64,000 nt of DNA, from contig CALKOT010000052.1 in assembly GCA_938092015.1 (NCBI GenBank), positions 1 to 64,000 of the forward strand, in the 5' to 3' direction. The position numbers and the translations under genes were made by a program. This DNA is from an uncultured Paracoccaceae bacterium. Lineage in GTDB: Bacteria > Pseudomonadota > Alphaproteobacteria > Rhodobacterales > Rhodobacteraceae. The notes beneath the pieces are model-generated. The model searched no databases, had not been told where the DNA came from, and saw only the letters and a list, made by a program, of their open reading frames with translations. The first letter of the stretch is position 1. Every line of letters starts with the position of its first letter. This document shows, piece by piece, positions 27,389 through 38,006 of the stretch.

Positions 27389-27967
27389 ATGCGCATCTTC
27401 ACCCTCACCGCCGCTTTGATGTTGGCGCACCCTGTCACCGCTTTTGAGCCTGAGACAAATGGCGTTTTCAGTCAGCGCGTGATTTCAATTGTTGAACAAG
27501 TAACAGCGCCCGAAACAGTTCTGGATCAGCCTGGCGGGGCGCGGACCAGTCTGGCTGATTACAAAGGCAAGGTATCTGTCGTCACGCTTTGGGCGACATG
27601 GTGTCATGTATGCGAGATTGAAATGCCAATCGTAGATCGTTTGGCTGCAGAAAACGCCAATGACAAAATCGCCTATTTGCCTGTATCTGTGGATGAATCA
27701 CCGGCGCTGGCGCTGGTAGAAAAGCACTACAAAACCCACAACTTCAAAAACCTACCGATCCTGATTGACCGCCATCATGCACTTGCAGGTCGTGTTGGCC
27801 TACGAGGAACGCCAACCACTATTATTGTGGATAAATTTAGCCAGGTCGTCGCAGCGTTCGAAGGACAAGCGCCTTGGCACGATGCTGAAACGATTGAGTA
27901 CTTGGACGCGCTGGCGTCGGCAGCGAGCGCCGAGCAATCTCGCGAAATCCTCGCGGTGCTGAACTGA
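27389..27967 (+). CDS. TlpA-family thiol:disulfide oxidoreductase
   Basis: 192 aa with a short signal peptide (MRIFTLTAALMLAHPVTA) and a thioredoxin-like fold; the redox pair is Cys72-Cys75 in WATWCHVCEIEMP. Periplasmic proteins of this type keep cytochrome c or copper-protein cysteines reduced. GTPTTIIVD carries the cis-Pro loop. It stands alone on the plus strand, 95 bp from YcgN and converging on the MFS gene. Partner unknown. Confidence 0.88.
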   Translation: MRIFTLTAALMLAHPVTAFEPETNGVFSQRVISIVEQVTAPETVLDQPGGARTSLADYKGKVSVVTLWATWCHVCEIEMPIVDRLAAENANDKIAYLPVSVDESPALALVEKHYKTHNFKNLPILIDRHHALAGRVGLRGTPTTIIVDKFSQVVAAFEGQAPWHDAETIEYLDALASAASAEQSREILAVLN

Positions 27968-27971
27968 CGCC

Positions 27972-29348
27972 CTAGCCTTCCTGCGCTTTGGCTTTGCGAT
28001 GAACTATGTAAGCGGCGACAAATCCGGTGAGACCGACGAGCGCGAACATCATTTCGCGTGGGACGCCAGCCATGCCAACCAGCAGCAAAACAATAATGGC
28101 GGACGTTACCATGCAGAGTGCGTCAATTACGTTCGAACAAGCGACAAATCTGCCTTTTTCCGCTTCAGGCGCTTTAACCTGATACTCGACATTAAACGGC
28201 GTAACGTAGAGGCCTGCAAACATCGCGATAAACACGAGCGTACCAAGGACAGCCCAAGCATCGGCTCGGGCGAGAAATTCGCCTACCGACAATAGTGGCG
28301 CATCGGCTGTAAGATCGGATCCATAGGCTGTGACCACGAAGTAAAACGCGATAGCCCCAACGCCCATGCCGCACGCCCCCCATGGCGCGGTCTTTAAGGT
28401 GACTTTGCCTTTGACAATCACAGCATACATGACTGCGCCTATCGCGACGCCGATTGAGAAAGCAGTTAACATGATCAGCGCTGCATCCTCGGACGCATTC
28501 AGAGAGTAGCGGGCAAGCGGGAAGATCAACGACATGAACGTTGCGCCCGCGAACCAGAACCAACCTAGCGAGAGCATAGCGAACATTGCGGGTTTTGCTG
28601 ACCAGCAATCACCTATGATCTTGAACATATCCCAAGGCATGCGGATTAGGGATGTTACTGAGACAGCCGGCGTTATCTTGACCCGCGTTTCAGGTGCCAG
28701 CACCGGTGCCGCAGGCGCTGCGAAACTTGCGAACCAACCGACGATGGCGATGGCAACGACTGCTATTGAAACCAACTCAACGCCGCCTTCGGTCAGAACC
28801 AATTTAGCGCCAAATATCTGCCCAAGCAGAATTGCGATGAAGGTCGCCCCTTGAATCAAGCCATTCGCAGGCGGCATCTCATCGGTCTTCATATACTGAG
28901 GCAGAATTCCGTATTTGATTGGTGCGAAGAACGCTGACTGCGCGCCCATCAGGAACATTAGGATCATCAAAACAGTTAGGTTTTGAGTAAGATAGGAATA
29001 CGCCGCGATGCACATCAACACGATCTCAGCGAATTTCACCCATCGCATCATGACCGCCTTGTCGATGGCGTCCGAAATCTTGCCAGCAAGAGGCGCGCAC
29101 AATGCAAATGGCAGGATATATAGAGCGGCGGACATTTGGATGAATTGATCAACATCGCCTTCCGTCATTGCTAAACTGTCGGCAAGCCGGAAAGTTAGAA
29201 GGGCGACAAAAGCGTTCTTGAACGTCTGGTCATTGAAGACCCCAAGGAACTGAACCGAAAACAGAGGCCAGAACCGGCGCGATTTGAACAACGCGAATTG
29301 GTTTGACGCGGCAGCGCTTGGCGCGCCCGAGGCGGTTTGATCGGTCAT
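27972..29348 (-). CDS. MFS transporter, lysophospholipid transporter (LplT)-like
   Basis: 458 aa, about 12 membrane segments. The N-terminal FWPLFSVQFLGVFNDQTFKNAF and FAPLAGKISD-like loop (CAPLAGKISDAIDKAVMMRWVK) resemble the MFS half of Aas and LplT, which flip lysophospholipids inward for re-acylation. The plsC acyltransferase two genes upstream on the same strand supports that role. Substrate is inferred. Confidence 0.85.
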   Translation of the reverse strand: MTDQTASGAPSAAASNQFALFKSRRFWPLFSVQFLGVFNDQTFKNAFVALLTFRLADSLAMTEGDVDQFIQMSAALYILPFALCAPLAGKISDAIDKAVMMRWVKFAEIVLMCIAAYSYLTQNLTVLMILMFLMGAQSAFFAPIKYGILPQYMKTDEMPPANGLIQGATFIAILLGQIFGAKLVLTEGGVELVSIAVVAIAIVGWFASFAAPAAPVLAPETRVKITPAVSVTSLIRMPWDMFKIIGDCWSAKPAMFAMLSLGWFWFAGATFMSLIFPLARYSLNASEDAALIMLTAFSIGVAIGAVMYAVIVKGKVTLKTAPWGACGMGVGAIAFYFVVTAYGSDLTADAPLLSVGEFLARADAWAVLGTLVFIAMFAGLYVTPFNVEYQVKAPEAEKGRFVACSNVIDALCMVTSAIIVLLLVGMAGVPREMMFALVGLTGFVAAYIVHRKAKAQEG

Positions 29349-29694
29349 AGCTGCCCAACTCCCATCGCGCCTGATGCGCTGTTTCAGCCAAGTTGCGGCG
29401 GCGGCGCGTGAGGGTCAAGCGTGTATGGTCACGTGACTTGTCGTTGCGGTCATCTAACCAACGCTTCACCGACAGGCCCACGACTGCTGCAAAGCAGAAC
29501 GACACAACCAGAAACGCAATCCGTAGATGTTGGGCGACAGGTAGCGCACCGATGGCGATGATCCCGAAAATTGACAGAAGGATCGCGATCAAAGCTCCAA
29601 TCCGTTCGCGTTCTCACGAACCCGCATCGCCTTCAGACAACCGCGCAAGGGCGTCTTTGATACGTTTTCGGCGCTCTGGTTCGCGCCCTGACAT
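29230..29694 (-). pseudogene. small membrane protein between plsC and the LplT-like gene, interrupted by TGA
   Basis: ATG 29694 follows the plsC stop after one base. It reads MSGREPERRKRIKDALARL then SEGDAGS, then TGA (29614-29616), and the same frame continues ERERIGALIAILLSIFGIIAIGALPVA and a second hydrophobic stretch to 29230. A CGA-to-TGA transition would explain the stop. Total about 154 residues with two membrane segments; the last 118 bp overlap the MFS gene, so the true end may differ. No family recognised. Two separate small genes is the alternative. Confidence 0.5.
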
Positions 29695-29695
29695 C

Positions 29696-30478
29696 TCAGC
29701 TATTTGAAGCTTTGCGAGCGTAACGATCTTCGGCCAGCGCCAGTTCTTCACCTGTCGCGTGCTGGCGGATAAGGGCCATCGTCTCTCTTTCAATCATCTC
29801 TTCGATTGTGGCCATGAATTCCTCTTTCCCCAACCCAGGCTGGATTGGTTCGAGATACTTGATCGCGCCAGTATGCCCAGTCTTCTTGGTCCATTGTCGT
29901 TTCGGCCAGATCGCACCTAAAGATTGGGCAACCGGTACAACCGGTGCGTTTACAACTTCGTAGATGTTGTAAACTCCTGATTTGTAGCGTTCCTTGGCGC
30001 CAAGCGCCATCAGCTCACCTTCAGGATAAATCAGAATTGGCAGGCTTTGATCAAAGTATTTCTTCGATCCCTCGCGTATCAACTCTGTCCGTCCCTGTGG
30101 CCCGCCTTCTACAGAGACAGTGATTAGGTCCAGCGTTTCGATAAGCTTGCCCAGAAAAGGCATATTCGCCAGCTGTTGCATCACCACGGCGCCGCAATTG
30201 GAATGCTCGCCAAATATCACCGCTACATCCAATTCAGATTGGTGCTTAGGCGCAATAATGTACGTGCCTTCTTTCGGTATATTCTCTTGGCCCAGCTTCA
30301 GAATGCGTGAGCCGAGGACAACCTTCACCCACCATTGGGTCCAGCGACACCATCGAGCGATCATAGCGCGGATCGTCTCACCGCTTCTGAAATAGCAGTT
30401 CACAGCAATATACATCGCCCAAAAGAACGTCACCGCGTAAAAGACAACGTTAAAGAACGCAACTCTGATAGCAGTCAT
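29696..30478 (-). CDS. plsC: 1-acyl-sn-glycerol-3-phosphate acyltransferase
   Basis: 260 aa, one N-terminal membrane segment. Acyltransferase motifs: H79-X4-D84 in APKHQSELDV, GAV/MGKL region (NMPFLGKLIETLDLITV) and YPEGELMALG as the PEG motif. It acylates lysophosphatidate or another lysolipid to form phosphatidate-type products. Sits 2 bp after ribF and before the small membrane gene and LplT-like carrier, suggesting a lysolipid recycling unit. Confidence 0.92.
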   Translation of the reverse strand: MTAIRVAFFNVVFYAVTFFWAMYIAVNCYFRSGETIRAMIARWCRWTQWWVKVVLGSRILKLGQENIPKEGTYIIAPKHQSELDVAVIFGEHSNCGAVVMQQLANMPFLGKLIETLDLITVSVEGGPQGRTELIREGSKKYFDQSLPILIYPEGELMALGAKERYKSGVYNIYEVVNAPVVPVAQSLGAIWPKRQWTKKTGHTGAIKYLEPIQPGLGKEEFMATIEEMIERETMALIRQHATGEELALAEDRYARKASNS

Positions 30479-30480
30479 AC

Positions 30481-31416
30481 TTAGGCCCCTACCTGGAACT
30501 CTGACAAAATCTTCCGCGCTTGCGCCTGGTCTGTATCCATCTGTGTGATGAGTGTATCGAGGCCATCAAACTTTAGCTCTGGACGTTGGTATTCGACCAA
30601 TCCAACCGAAATGCGGGCGCCATAAAGATCACCCGAGAAATCAAAGATGAAGGTTTCAAAATTCGGTTTATTCACACCAAACATCGGCCGAACACCTAAG
30701 CTGGCGACGCCTTGATACTTCCCGGCATGAGCGCCGTCCTTGACCGTAACTTCGACAGCATAGACGCCAAACTTTGGTGGCATCAGACCATCGAGAGACA
30801 GGTTCGCGGTGGGATAGCCAAGTTCCCTCCCACGTTTTTCGCCATGCTCAACAACGCCTTCAATGCGGTGAAGGTGGCCAAGCATTCGCGTTGCATCGGC
30901 TACGCGTCCATCAGTCAGTGCCGATCGGATTGCGGTGGAGGACACTTCTTCAGACGCGTCGCTCACCAAATCAGCTATAGTGACATCAAAGCCCAAGCGT
31001 GTGCCTGCCTCTGTGAGATAGGCCCTATCCCCTGCCCTTTTCGCGCCAAATCGGAAGTCATCGCCAACAACAACATGCGTTAGGCCCAACTGTCCTGCAA
31101 TTACGTCAGCGCAAAACTGCTCAGCGGTCAGGGATGAGAATTCTTTGGTAAAGTCGATCACAAACAAGCGCTGGACACCCAGGTCCGCCAGCCTGTCTGC
31201 TCTTGCCTCTAGTCGCATAAGCCGAAAAGGTGGCGCATCTGGCGCAAATACTTCTCGGGGATGCGGCTCAAACGTAACCACACCCAAAGGTGCATCTCTG
31301 CGTGCTAGATCCAGAACTGCTTGGTGGCCGCGATGCACGCCATCGAAATTGCCAATCACGGCAGAGGCGCCTCTGTCCTCAGCCGTTATTGCTTCCAACC
31401 CGGATATGATCTTCAT
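30481..31416 (-). CDS. ribF: bifunctional riboflavin kinase / FAD synthetase
   Basis: 311 aa from ATG 31416. N-terminal nucleotidyltransferase domain with IGNFDGVHRGHQAVL at residue 21 and a C-terminal riboflavin kinase domain with RELGYPTANLSLDGLMPPKFGVYAVEV. Turns riboflavin into FMN and FAD. Its products serve the many flavoenzymes of this window, such as SoxAB. ATG 31416 is preferred over 31455 because the protein then begins at the usual family start. Confidence 0.94.
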   Translation of the reverse strand: MKIISGLEAITAEDRGASAVIGNFDGVHRGHQAVLDLARRDAPLGVVTFEPHPREVFAPDAPPFRLMRLEARADRLADLGVQRLFVIDFTKEFSSLTAEQFCADVIAGQLGLTHVVVGDDFRFGAKRAGDRAYLTEAGTRLGFDVTIADLVSDASEEVSSTAIRSALTDGRVADATRMLGHLHRIEGVVEHGEKRGRELGYPTANLSLDGLMPPKFGVYAVEVTVKDGAHAGKYQGVASLGVRPMFGVNKPNFETFIFDFSGDLYGARISVGLVEYQRPELKFDGLDTLITQMDTDQAQARKILSEFQVGA

Positions 31417-31510
31417 GCGCGTCCGCCGTACCTCGCGGCGTATCGGCCGCAACATTTACTGGACGTTCGTATCGCTTAGCTGCCGTCTGCAATCAAGCCG
31501 TGACGCCGGA

Positions 31511-31969
31511 TCAGTCGAATTTCGCTGACGGCGCAAGGACCATGGCTTCGCCCTTGAGTACAACAACATCGCCGACCTCACATTTGCAGGCCAGGATGAC
31601 ACGACGCTTGGCGTAGTCCATATCGGCCACAGTAACGGTGGCCTCAACCATATCGCCGGGACGAACTGGGGCGAGGAAAGTCAGCGACTGCTTCATGTAG
31701 ATCGTGCCGTGACCCGGTAGCTGTTCGCCAATAACGGCAGAGATCAAGCCAGCCGTCAGCATCCCATGCGCGATGCGTCCGCCAAAAATCGTATCGCGGG
31801 CATATTCGTCATCAAAGTGAACTGGATTGCGATCTGTCGAGACGCGACCAAACAATTCGATGTCACTGTCGTCGATCACCTTTCGAAGGTTCCTCGACAT
31901 GCCGATTTCGATATCTTCGATGCAGATTGTTCCGACCTCGATGTCGTCGATACCGTTAGAATCATACAT
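31511..31969 (-). CDS. MaoC-family (hot-dog fold) dehydratase
   Basis: 152 aa from ATG 31969, which has AAAGGA upstream. The hydratase-2 motif appears as DRNPVHFDDEYARDTIFGGRIAHGML, with Asp and His expected to activate water on (R)-3-hydroxyacyl-CoA or enoyl-CoA. Close in type to PhaJ-like hydratases that link fatty acid oxidation to polyhydroxybutyrate or to the ethylmalonyl-CoA pathway. Substrate is not decided by sequence. An inverted repeat lies upstream. Confidence 0.88.
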   Translation of the reverse strand: MYDSNGIDDIEVGTICIEDIEIGMSRNLRKVIDDSDIELFGRVSTDRNPVHFDDEYARDTIFGGRIAHGMLTAGLISAVIGEQLPGHGTIYMKQSLTFLAPVRPGDMVEATVTVADMDYAKRRVILACKCEVGDVVVLKGEAMVLAPSAKFD

Positions 31970-32032
31970 GGCTTGCGTCCTTTGCTGCACAAGCGAAGAA
32001 ATACCGCCATGCACCGCTCCACGCAATATATG

Positions 32033-32051
32033 ATTGTAAGAAATTTACAAT
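32033..32051. promoter_or_regulatory. inverted repeat upstream of the MaoC gene
   Basis: ATTGTAA-N5-TTACAAT in an AT-rich stretch 64-82 bp before the MaoC start. A weaker copy with the same spacing (GTAA-N5-TTAC) follows at 32067-32079. Probably a repressor site; the protein is not identified. Confidence 0.4.
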
Positions 32052-32101
32052 ATTTTGCTGCATATAGTAATTTTGTTACCCAAATTTTCCAGCAGCACTT
32101 T

Positions 32102-32965
32102 TCAACGCAAGCGTCCAATGGTGTAGCGAGGGGAAAGCTGATGAGCCGCTAGGTACTTATCCAGCAACTCCGCATCAGGGTTTTCAACATCTGGCCCACA
32201 ATCCTCTGCAGCTAATCCACCAGATACAAACAAACAATCCAGGCCTTCGCCAATTGCGCCCTTCACGTCTGTAAGGATGCCATCACCGATGCAAAGTATG
32301 CGATCATCCGAAACGGCTTTGCCGGAGGTATTGGTAATCACTTGTTTCGCATAGTCGTAGATTTGCGGATGCGGCTTGCCGTACTCAGTCACATCGCCGC
32401 CCTTTTCGCGATAGAGCATTGCTAAAGAGCCCGCACAATACAGCCGCTGATCGTCGACATCGACTACGAGGTCAGGATTGGCGCAGAGAAACTTAAAACG
32501 CCGCAGCGCTGCTTCAGCCAACTCGTCATTGTAGTCGGCGGGTGTTTCGCTGCGATCGTCTCTTAGACCGGTGCAGACGATACTATCCGCATCCTCCATC
32601 CGCACTTTTTCTACGCCAGCACCCTCGAAAAAGGCGTCATCCCGGCCTGGCGTTCCAATATGATAGACCTTTTTACCCCAGTCGCCATTTCGAACAGAGG
32701 CACGCGCTGCGCCGCCTGATGAAGCGATGGCGTCCCATGCATCCTCATCTGCGTTCATGGCGCGAAGCTGCTTGCGAACTGCTTCCTCTGGTCGTGGGGC
32801 ATTCGTGAGAAGAACTGCGCAGCCACCAGACGCGCGAAAGGCTTTCAACGCGTCTACGGCCGCTTGATAGGGCCGGACGCCATTGTGGAAACAGCCCCAA
32901 ACATCGCACAGAACCGCGTCATATCGGTCAGATACATCCGCTAGAGATGAGATGATTTCAGACAT
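32102..32965 (-). CDS. HAD-superfamily hydrolase, TIGR01459 type
   Basis: 287 aa from ATG 32965, which is preceded by AAAGGAGG. HAD motifs: DAVLCDVWGCFHNG (nucleophile Asp), VLLTNAPRP (motif II), and CIGDGILTDVKGAIGEGLDCLFV (motif IV). Belongs to the NagD-like group with a C2 cap; these act on sugar phosphates or nucleotides such as pyridoxal phosphate. Physiological substrate unknown. An upstream extension to 33094 is open but lacks support. Confidence 0.88.
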   Translation of the reverse strand: MSEIISSLADVSDRYDAVLCDVWGCFHNGVRPYQAAVDALKAFRASGGCAVLLTNAPRPEEAVRKQLRAMNADEDAWDAIASSGGAARASVRNGDWGKKVYHIGTPGRDDAFFEGAGVEKVRMEDADSIVCTGLRDDRSETPADYNDELAEAALRRFKFLCANPDLVVDVDDQRLYCAGSLAMLYREKGGDVTEYGKPHPQIYDYAKQVITNTSGKAVSDDRILCIGDGILTDVKGAIGEGLDCLFVSGGLAAEDCGPDVENPDAELLDKYLAAHQLSPRYTIGRLR

Positions 32966-33137
32966 CCTAGGCCTCCTTTGATCTATGTCGCCGTTGTCGC
33001 TGTCTTCCTTTAGCAACGCGATGTGGCGCAAAGACCTATGCAATCGGGTGGGCTTGCTTATCAAGGCGCTATTAGGGTGCGCTGTTCCATCCACTTCCCC
33101 AAACGCTAAAACAAAGCTTTTTTAAGGATACGCCTGC

Positions 33138-33166
33138 TTGACACCGTCATTCCAGTTTCTTATCTC
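33138..33166 (+). promoter_or_regulatory. groESL promoter
   Basis: TTGACA (33138-33143), 17 bp, TATCTC (33161-33166): a good housekeeping-sigma promoter ending 8 bp before the CIRCE element. Confidence 0.7.
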
Positions 33167-33173
33167 CATTTCG

Positions 33174-33200
33174 TTATCACTCATGGGAGGTGAGTGCTAA
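33174..33200. promoter_or_regulatory. CIRCE element (HrcA operator)
   Basis: TTATCACTC-N9-GAGTGCTAA, one mismatch from the consensus TTAGCACTC-N9-GAGTGCTAA. Placed between promoter and groES, so HrcA should repress the chaperonin operon in the absence of heat stress. Confidence 0.95.
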
Positions 33201-33245
33201 CAGCACGACCTCCCCAATCGGAAACCGCAAATAGGAGCGTATTCC

Positions 33246-33533
33246 ATGTCTTTCACTCCCCTGCACGACCGCGTGCTCGTTCGTCGCCTTGAAGGCGAAG
33301 AGAAAACTGCCGGCGGCCTGATCATTCCAGACAGCGCCAAAGAAAAACCACAGGAAGGCGAAGTCGTATCCGTTGGCGCCGGCGCGCGCGACGAAGACGG
33401 CGACCGGATCGCAATGGACGTCAAAGCTGGCGACAAGATCCTGTTCGGCAAATGGTCCGGCACAGAGATCAAGCTGGACGGCGAAGATCTGCTGATCATG
33501 AAAGAAAGCGACATCCTGGGCGTAATGGCTTGA
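33246..33533 (+). CDS. groES: co-chaperonin GroES
   Basis: 95 aa, the lid of the GroEL folding chamber. Begins [20 protein letters not shown], with the mobile loop [18 protein letters not shown] and the closing [13 protein letters not shown]. Typical length. Follows promoter and CIRCE and lies 49 bp ahead of groEL. Confidence 0.99.
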   Translation: MSFTPLHDRVLVRRLEGEEKTAGGLIIPDSAKEKPQEGEVVSVGAGARDEDGDRIAMDVKAGDKILFGKWSGTEIKLDGEDLLIMKESDILGVMA

Positions 33534-33570
33534 GGCCAGCTTTCGGATCTCGACCAAAACTCTTGAATAA

Positions 33571-35232
<1,662 letters not shown>

Positions 35233-35269
35233 GTCAGCCGACTTAGCCAAAGCCTAAGCCTAAAGATTG

Positions 35270-35295
35270 GGGCCGCCTCCGGAAGGAAGCGGCCC
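35270..35295 (+). terminator. groESL terminator
   Basis: GGGCCGC (35270-35276) pairs with GCGGCCC (35289-35295), with a further TCC/GGA pairing inside, followed by TTCTCTTTCTC. Placed 37 bp after groEL. A standard intrinsic terminator with a mixed pyrimidine tail. Confidence 0.85.
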
Positions 35296-35899
35296 TTCTC
35301 TTTCTCTGACGCCTTCATCGCGGTTCTACAAAAGCTTTCACATATGAAAGACTAGGTAAGCTGTTGTTATATAACGCCTACACTACGAGTTGCCTTATTC
35401 CGTTCCCCATATACCCTCAGGCAGCACCGGCCTATTTCTTTCCGCCAAGTGCAAATGTCGGCCCCTTTCTCATGTGCTAATCACTATGGTTGGCAACTCT
35501 TGAACTGATGAAATTAGGGCTATCACGGGTGACGCGGTGGTGGCCAATATTTCGGCCTCAGAGTTCCAACCACAAACCCAATCTGCGCCCTTTCCTGCCT
35601 TACATTGCGCTTACTACGATTTGAGTTAGCGCGCGATGATATGGGTCTGGTACTTTCGCAAAAGGTAGTGGAAACGGGGTATGAAGGCGAATTACCAACA
35701 GCGTCTTGCTGTCGTATGACCAACAATAGACTGGCTTTGACGGTCTTTTAGGGTTGTTGCCGCCGGGGACCTCTTCAAAATTTGCTGTCGCTGGGCATGA
35801 CTGGGTCCGACAGACCGTCGCGAATCTGAATGCTGATTTCAAAGCGATCTTCACCCACAACACCAACGCTCTGTTCGAGCGAGCCTAAGAGGAATTGTC
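35296..35899. other. 600-bp region without an intact gene; possible coding remnant at its right end
   Basis: Most of this stretch is AT-richer and has no convincing gene on either strand. From 35730 to the TAA at 35886-35888 a plus-strand frame with coding-like composition ends in AVAGHDWVRQTVANLNADF and THNTNALFERA, but it has no start codon and opens right after a stop. It looks like the tail of a degraded gene; I do not recognise the family. Confidence 0.35.
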
Positions 35900-36703
35900 A
35901 TGAAAGATCTTGAAGGACGCATTGCGCTTGTAACCGGTTCTGGCACCGGGCTTGGGCGTTCAATGGCTGTGAAGTTGGCGGAACGCGGGGCAGAAGTGAT
36001 CGTCAACTATTCCAGATCATCGGCCGAGGCTGAAGAAGCCGCGGATCTCTGCCGGGCCGCAGGTGCACAGGCTGAGGTCGTGAAGGCCGATGTCTCAACT
36101 GCAGAAGGTTGCGCTCTCATGGCAGAAGCGGCTGGCCGTCGCGGACGGTTGGATATTCTGATCAACAACGCAGGCATCACCCGTCATGCGCGCGACCATG
36201 GTAATCTGGACGCGCTAAACAAAGACGACTTCATGGATGTTTATGCTGTGAATGTAGCCGGGCCGTTTCTGGCCCTGCAGGCAATGAAACCCTTGTTGGT
36301 CGCCGCTTACGAACAATCCGGCAGGGCCAGCGCTGTACTGAACACGTCGTCTATCGCAGGTGTCATAGGCATCGGATCCTCTGTCGCTTACATCGCTTCA
36401 AAAGGCGCACTGAATTCTATGACCTTGGCGTTGGCGCGAGGGCTGGCGCCGCAAATCAGGGTCAATTCGGTTTGTCCGGGCTTTATTGGCACCCGTTGGT
36501 TCAAAGACGCAATGGACGAAGAAGCATATGAAAAGCAAGTGAGTGCGGTTGAAGCTTCGACGCCCCTTGAGGTCGCCAGCGGCCCGGATGACATCGCCGA
36601 TGCGGCGCTGTTTCTCGTATCAGACGCCTCTCGGCATGTGACTGGAGAACTTTTGAAGGTTGACGCGGGCGTCCACCTCGGCAAATCACCCTTACGAAAG
36701 TAA
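35900..36703 (+). CDS. SDR-family oxidoreductase (FabG-like)
   Basis: 267 aa. Cofactor loop TGSGTGLGRSMA at residue 13, NNAGIT near 90, catalytic Ser in LNTSSIAG and Tyr/Lys in YIASKGALNS. Shape matches 3-oxoacyl-ACP reductase-like dehydrogenases, but the substrate is open. AGAGGAA lies before the ATG. The glutaminase gene follows 21 bp after. Confidence 0.9.
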   Translation: MKDLEGRIALVTGSGTGLGRSMAVKLAERGAEVIVNYSRSSAEAEEAADLCRAAGAQAEVVKADVSTAEGCALMAEAAGRRGRLDILINNAGITRHARDHGNLDALNKDDFMDVYAVNVAGPFLALQAMKPLLVAAYEQSGRASAVLNTSSIAGVIGIGSSVAYIASKGALNSMTLALARGLAPQIRVNSVCPGFIGTRWFKDAMDEEAYEKQVSAVEASTPLEVASGPDDIADAALFLVSDASRHVTGELLKVDAGVHLGKSPLRK

Positions 36704-36724
36704 CCACCGTTTAGGGGATGGGCC

Positions 36725-37618
36725 ATGCAAGAGATCCTGGATCAAATCGCGGCCAAGACACGTCCTTTGGCGGCGGAGGGGGCCGTTGCAAAGTACATCC
36801 CCGCCTTCGCCCGTGTGGACCCAACTTAATTCGCCATCGCTGTGGTTACGGCTGATGGTCAGGAGTTCACGACCGGCGACGCGGATGAGCCATTCTCGAT
36901 CCAGTCGATTTCAAAGTTGTTTACACTGGCGCTTGCGATGGAATGGGCGGCGGATGGCTTGTGGGACCGCGTCAAACGTGAACCTTCGGGGATGCGCTTT
37001 AACTCGCTTATTCTTCTCGAACAGGAACGCGGCGTTCCCCGAAACCCATTTATCAATGCAGGTGCGATTATCATTGCCGATGCGCTGTTGCACGCAAGGC
37101 CCCAGATTGGTGCTTATTTTCGTAACCAGATGCGGCTTTTATCGGCCAGCGACGGTCCAATTTACGACGATGAGGTTCTCCGTTCCGAAATGGAAACGGG
37201 CGACCTGAATCGCGCAATCGCTTTTGCCCTCAAATCATACGGCAATCTACGTGAAAATCCGATGAAGGTCGCTGACACCTATTTCCAGTTCTGCGCGTTA
37301 GCGATGAGCGCGCGAGAATTGGCGCGAGCGGCGATGTTCCTTGTGTCGCCTCGCCCCGGAGAAGCAACCTGCGCCGAAGGTAAGCATATGGTCAGGTTGC
37401 GCGCGATCATGCAGACCTGCGGACTGTATGATCAGTCTGGCGAGTTTGCGTTTCAGGTTGGCATGCCTGCCAAATCAGGCGTAGGCGGCGGTATTCTGGC
37501 GGTGCACCCTGGCAAATTTGCAGTTTGCGCGTGGTCGCCCCCGCTGGACAAGTTCGGCAATTCAGTGGCTGCGACAGGCGCATTGTCTGAATTGGTCGAA
37601 CACTTTCCGTTCGAATGA
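36725..37618 (+). pseudogene. glsA: glutaminase with a premature TAA at codon 35
   Basis: Frame from ATG 36725 (MQEILDQIAAK) is interrupted by TAA at 36827-36829 after RVDPT and then goes on without shift as FAIAVVTADGQEF to 37618. CAA (Gln) to TAA would explain it. The rest is a complete serine-dependent glutaminase domain: FSIQSISKLFTLALAMEW (Ser-x-x-Lys), GMRFNS, NPFINAGAI, GVGGGILAVHPGKFAV. Full length would be 297 aa, close to the usual about 305. A GTG at 36842 could restart translation, but the missing part belongs to the fold. Confidence 0.85.
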
Positions 37619-38006
37619 TCGACCAGTTCAAACCGCTGCTAAAGCAAATCGCGGTCTTCGGCACTGCGGGCGTGATCGCGACGTTGGTGCATGTTGTTGT
37701 CGGCGTATCCCTGAACAGCCTGTTCGGGTTTTCACCGCTGTGGGCGAACCTGATCGCCATTCCGATTGCGACTTGTGTGACGTTGTTCAGCAATTCGCGG
37801 ATTACGTTCCGGGGCATCGCGGCGGGAAGACCAGCTTTGCTAAAGGTTTAATTACCGTTCTGTTCGGCTTGGGCCTGAACCAGTTTATCGTTCTGATCGT
37901 TACCGATTACGCAGAGCTTCCGTATGAAGCGGCGCTTGTCGTCGTCATCGCAATTGTGCCCGCGGTTACGTTCCTACTTTTCAAGTTCTGGGCGTTTCGC
38001 AGCTGA
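37615..38006 (+). pseudogene. GtrA-family membrane protein, frameshifted
   Basis: Starts by a 4-nt overlap with the glutaminase stop. The first 66 or so residues (QIAVFGTAGVIATLVHVVVG, SNSRITFRG) are typical of GtrA/DPMS-type flippase proteins with four membrane helices. After GIAAG the frame is lost; the remaining half (KTSFAKGLITVLFGLGLNQ, FLLFKFWAFRS) is in another frame up to 38006. One missing base in the GCGGCGGG run near 37813-37830 explains it. GtrA is thought to flip undecaprenyl-linked sugars. Confidence 0.8.
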
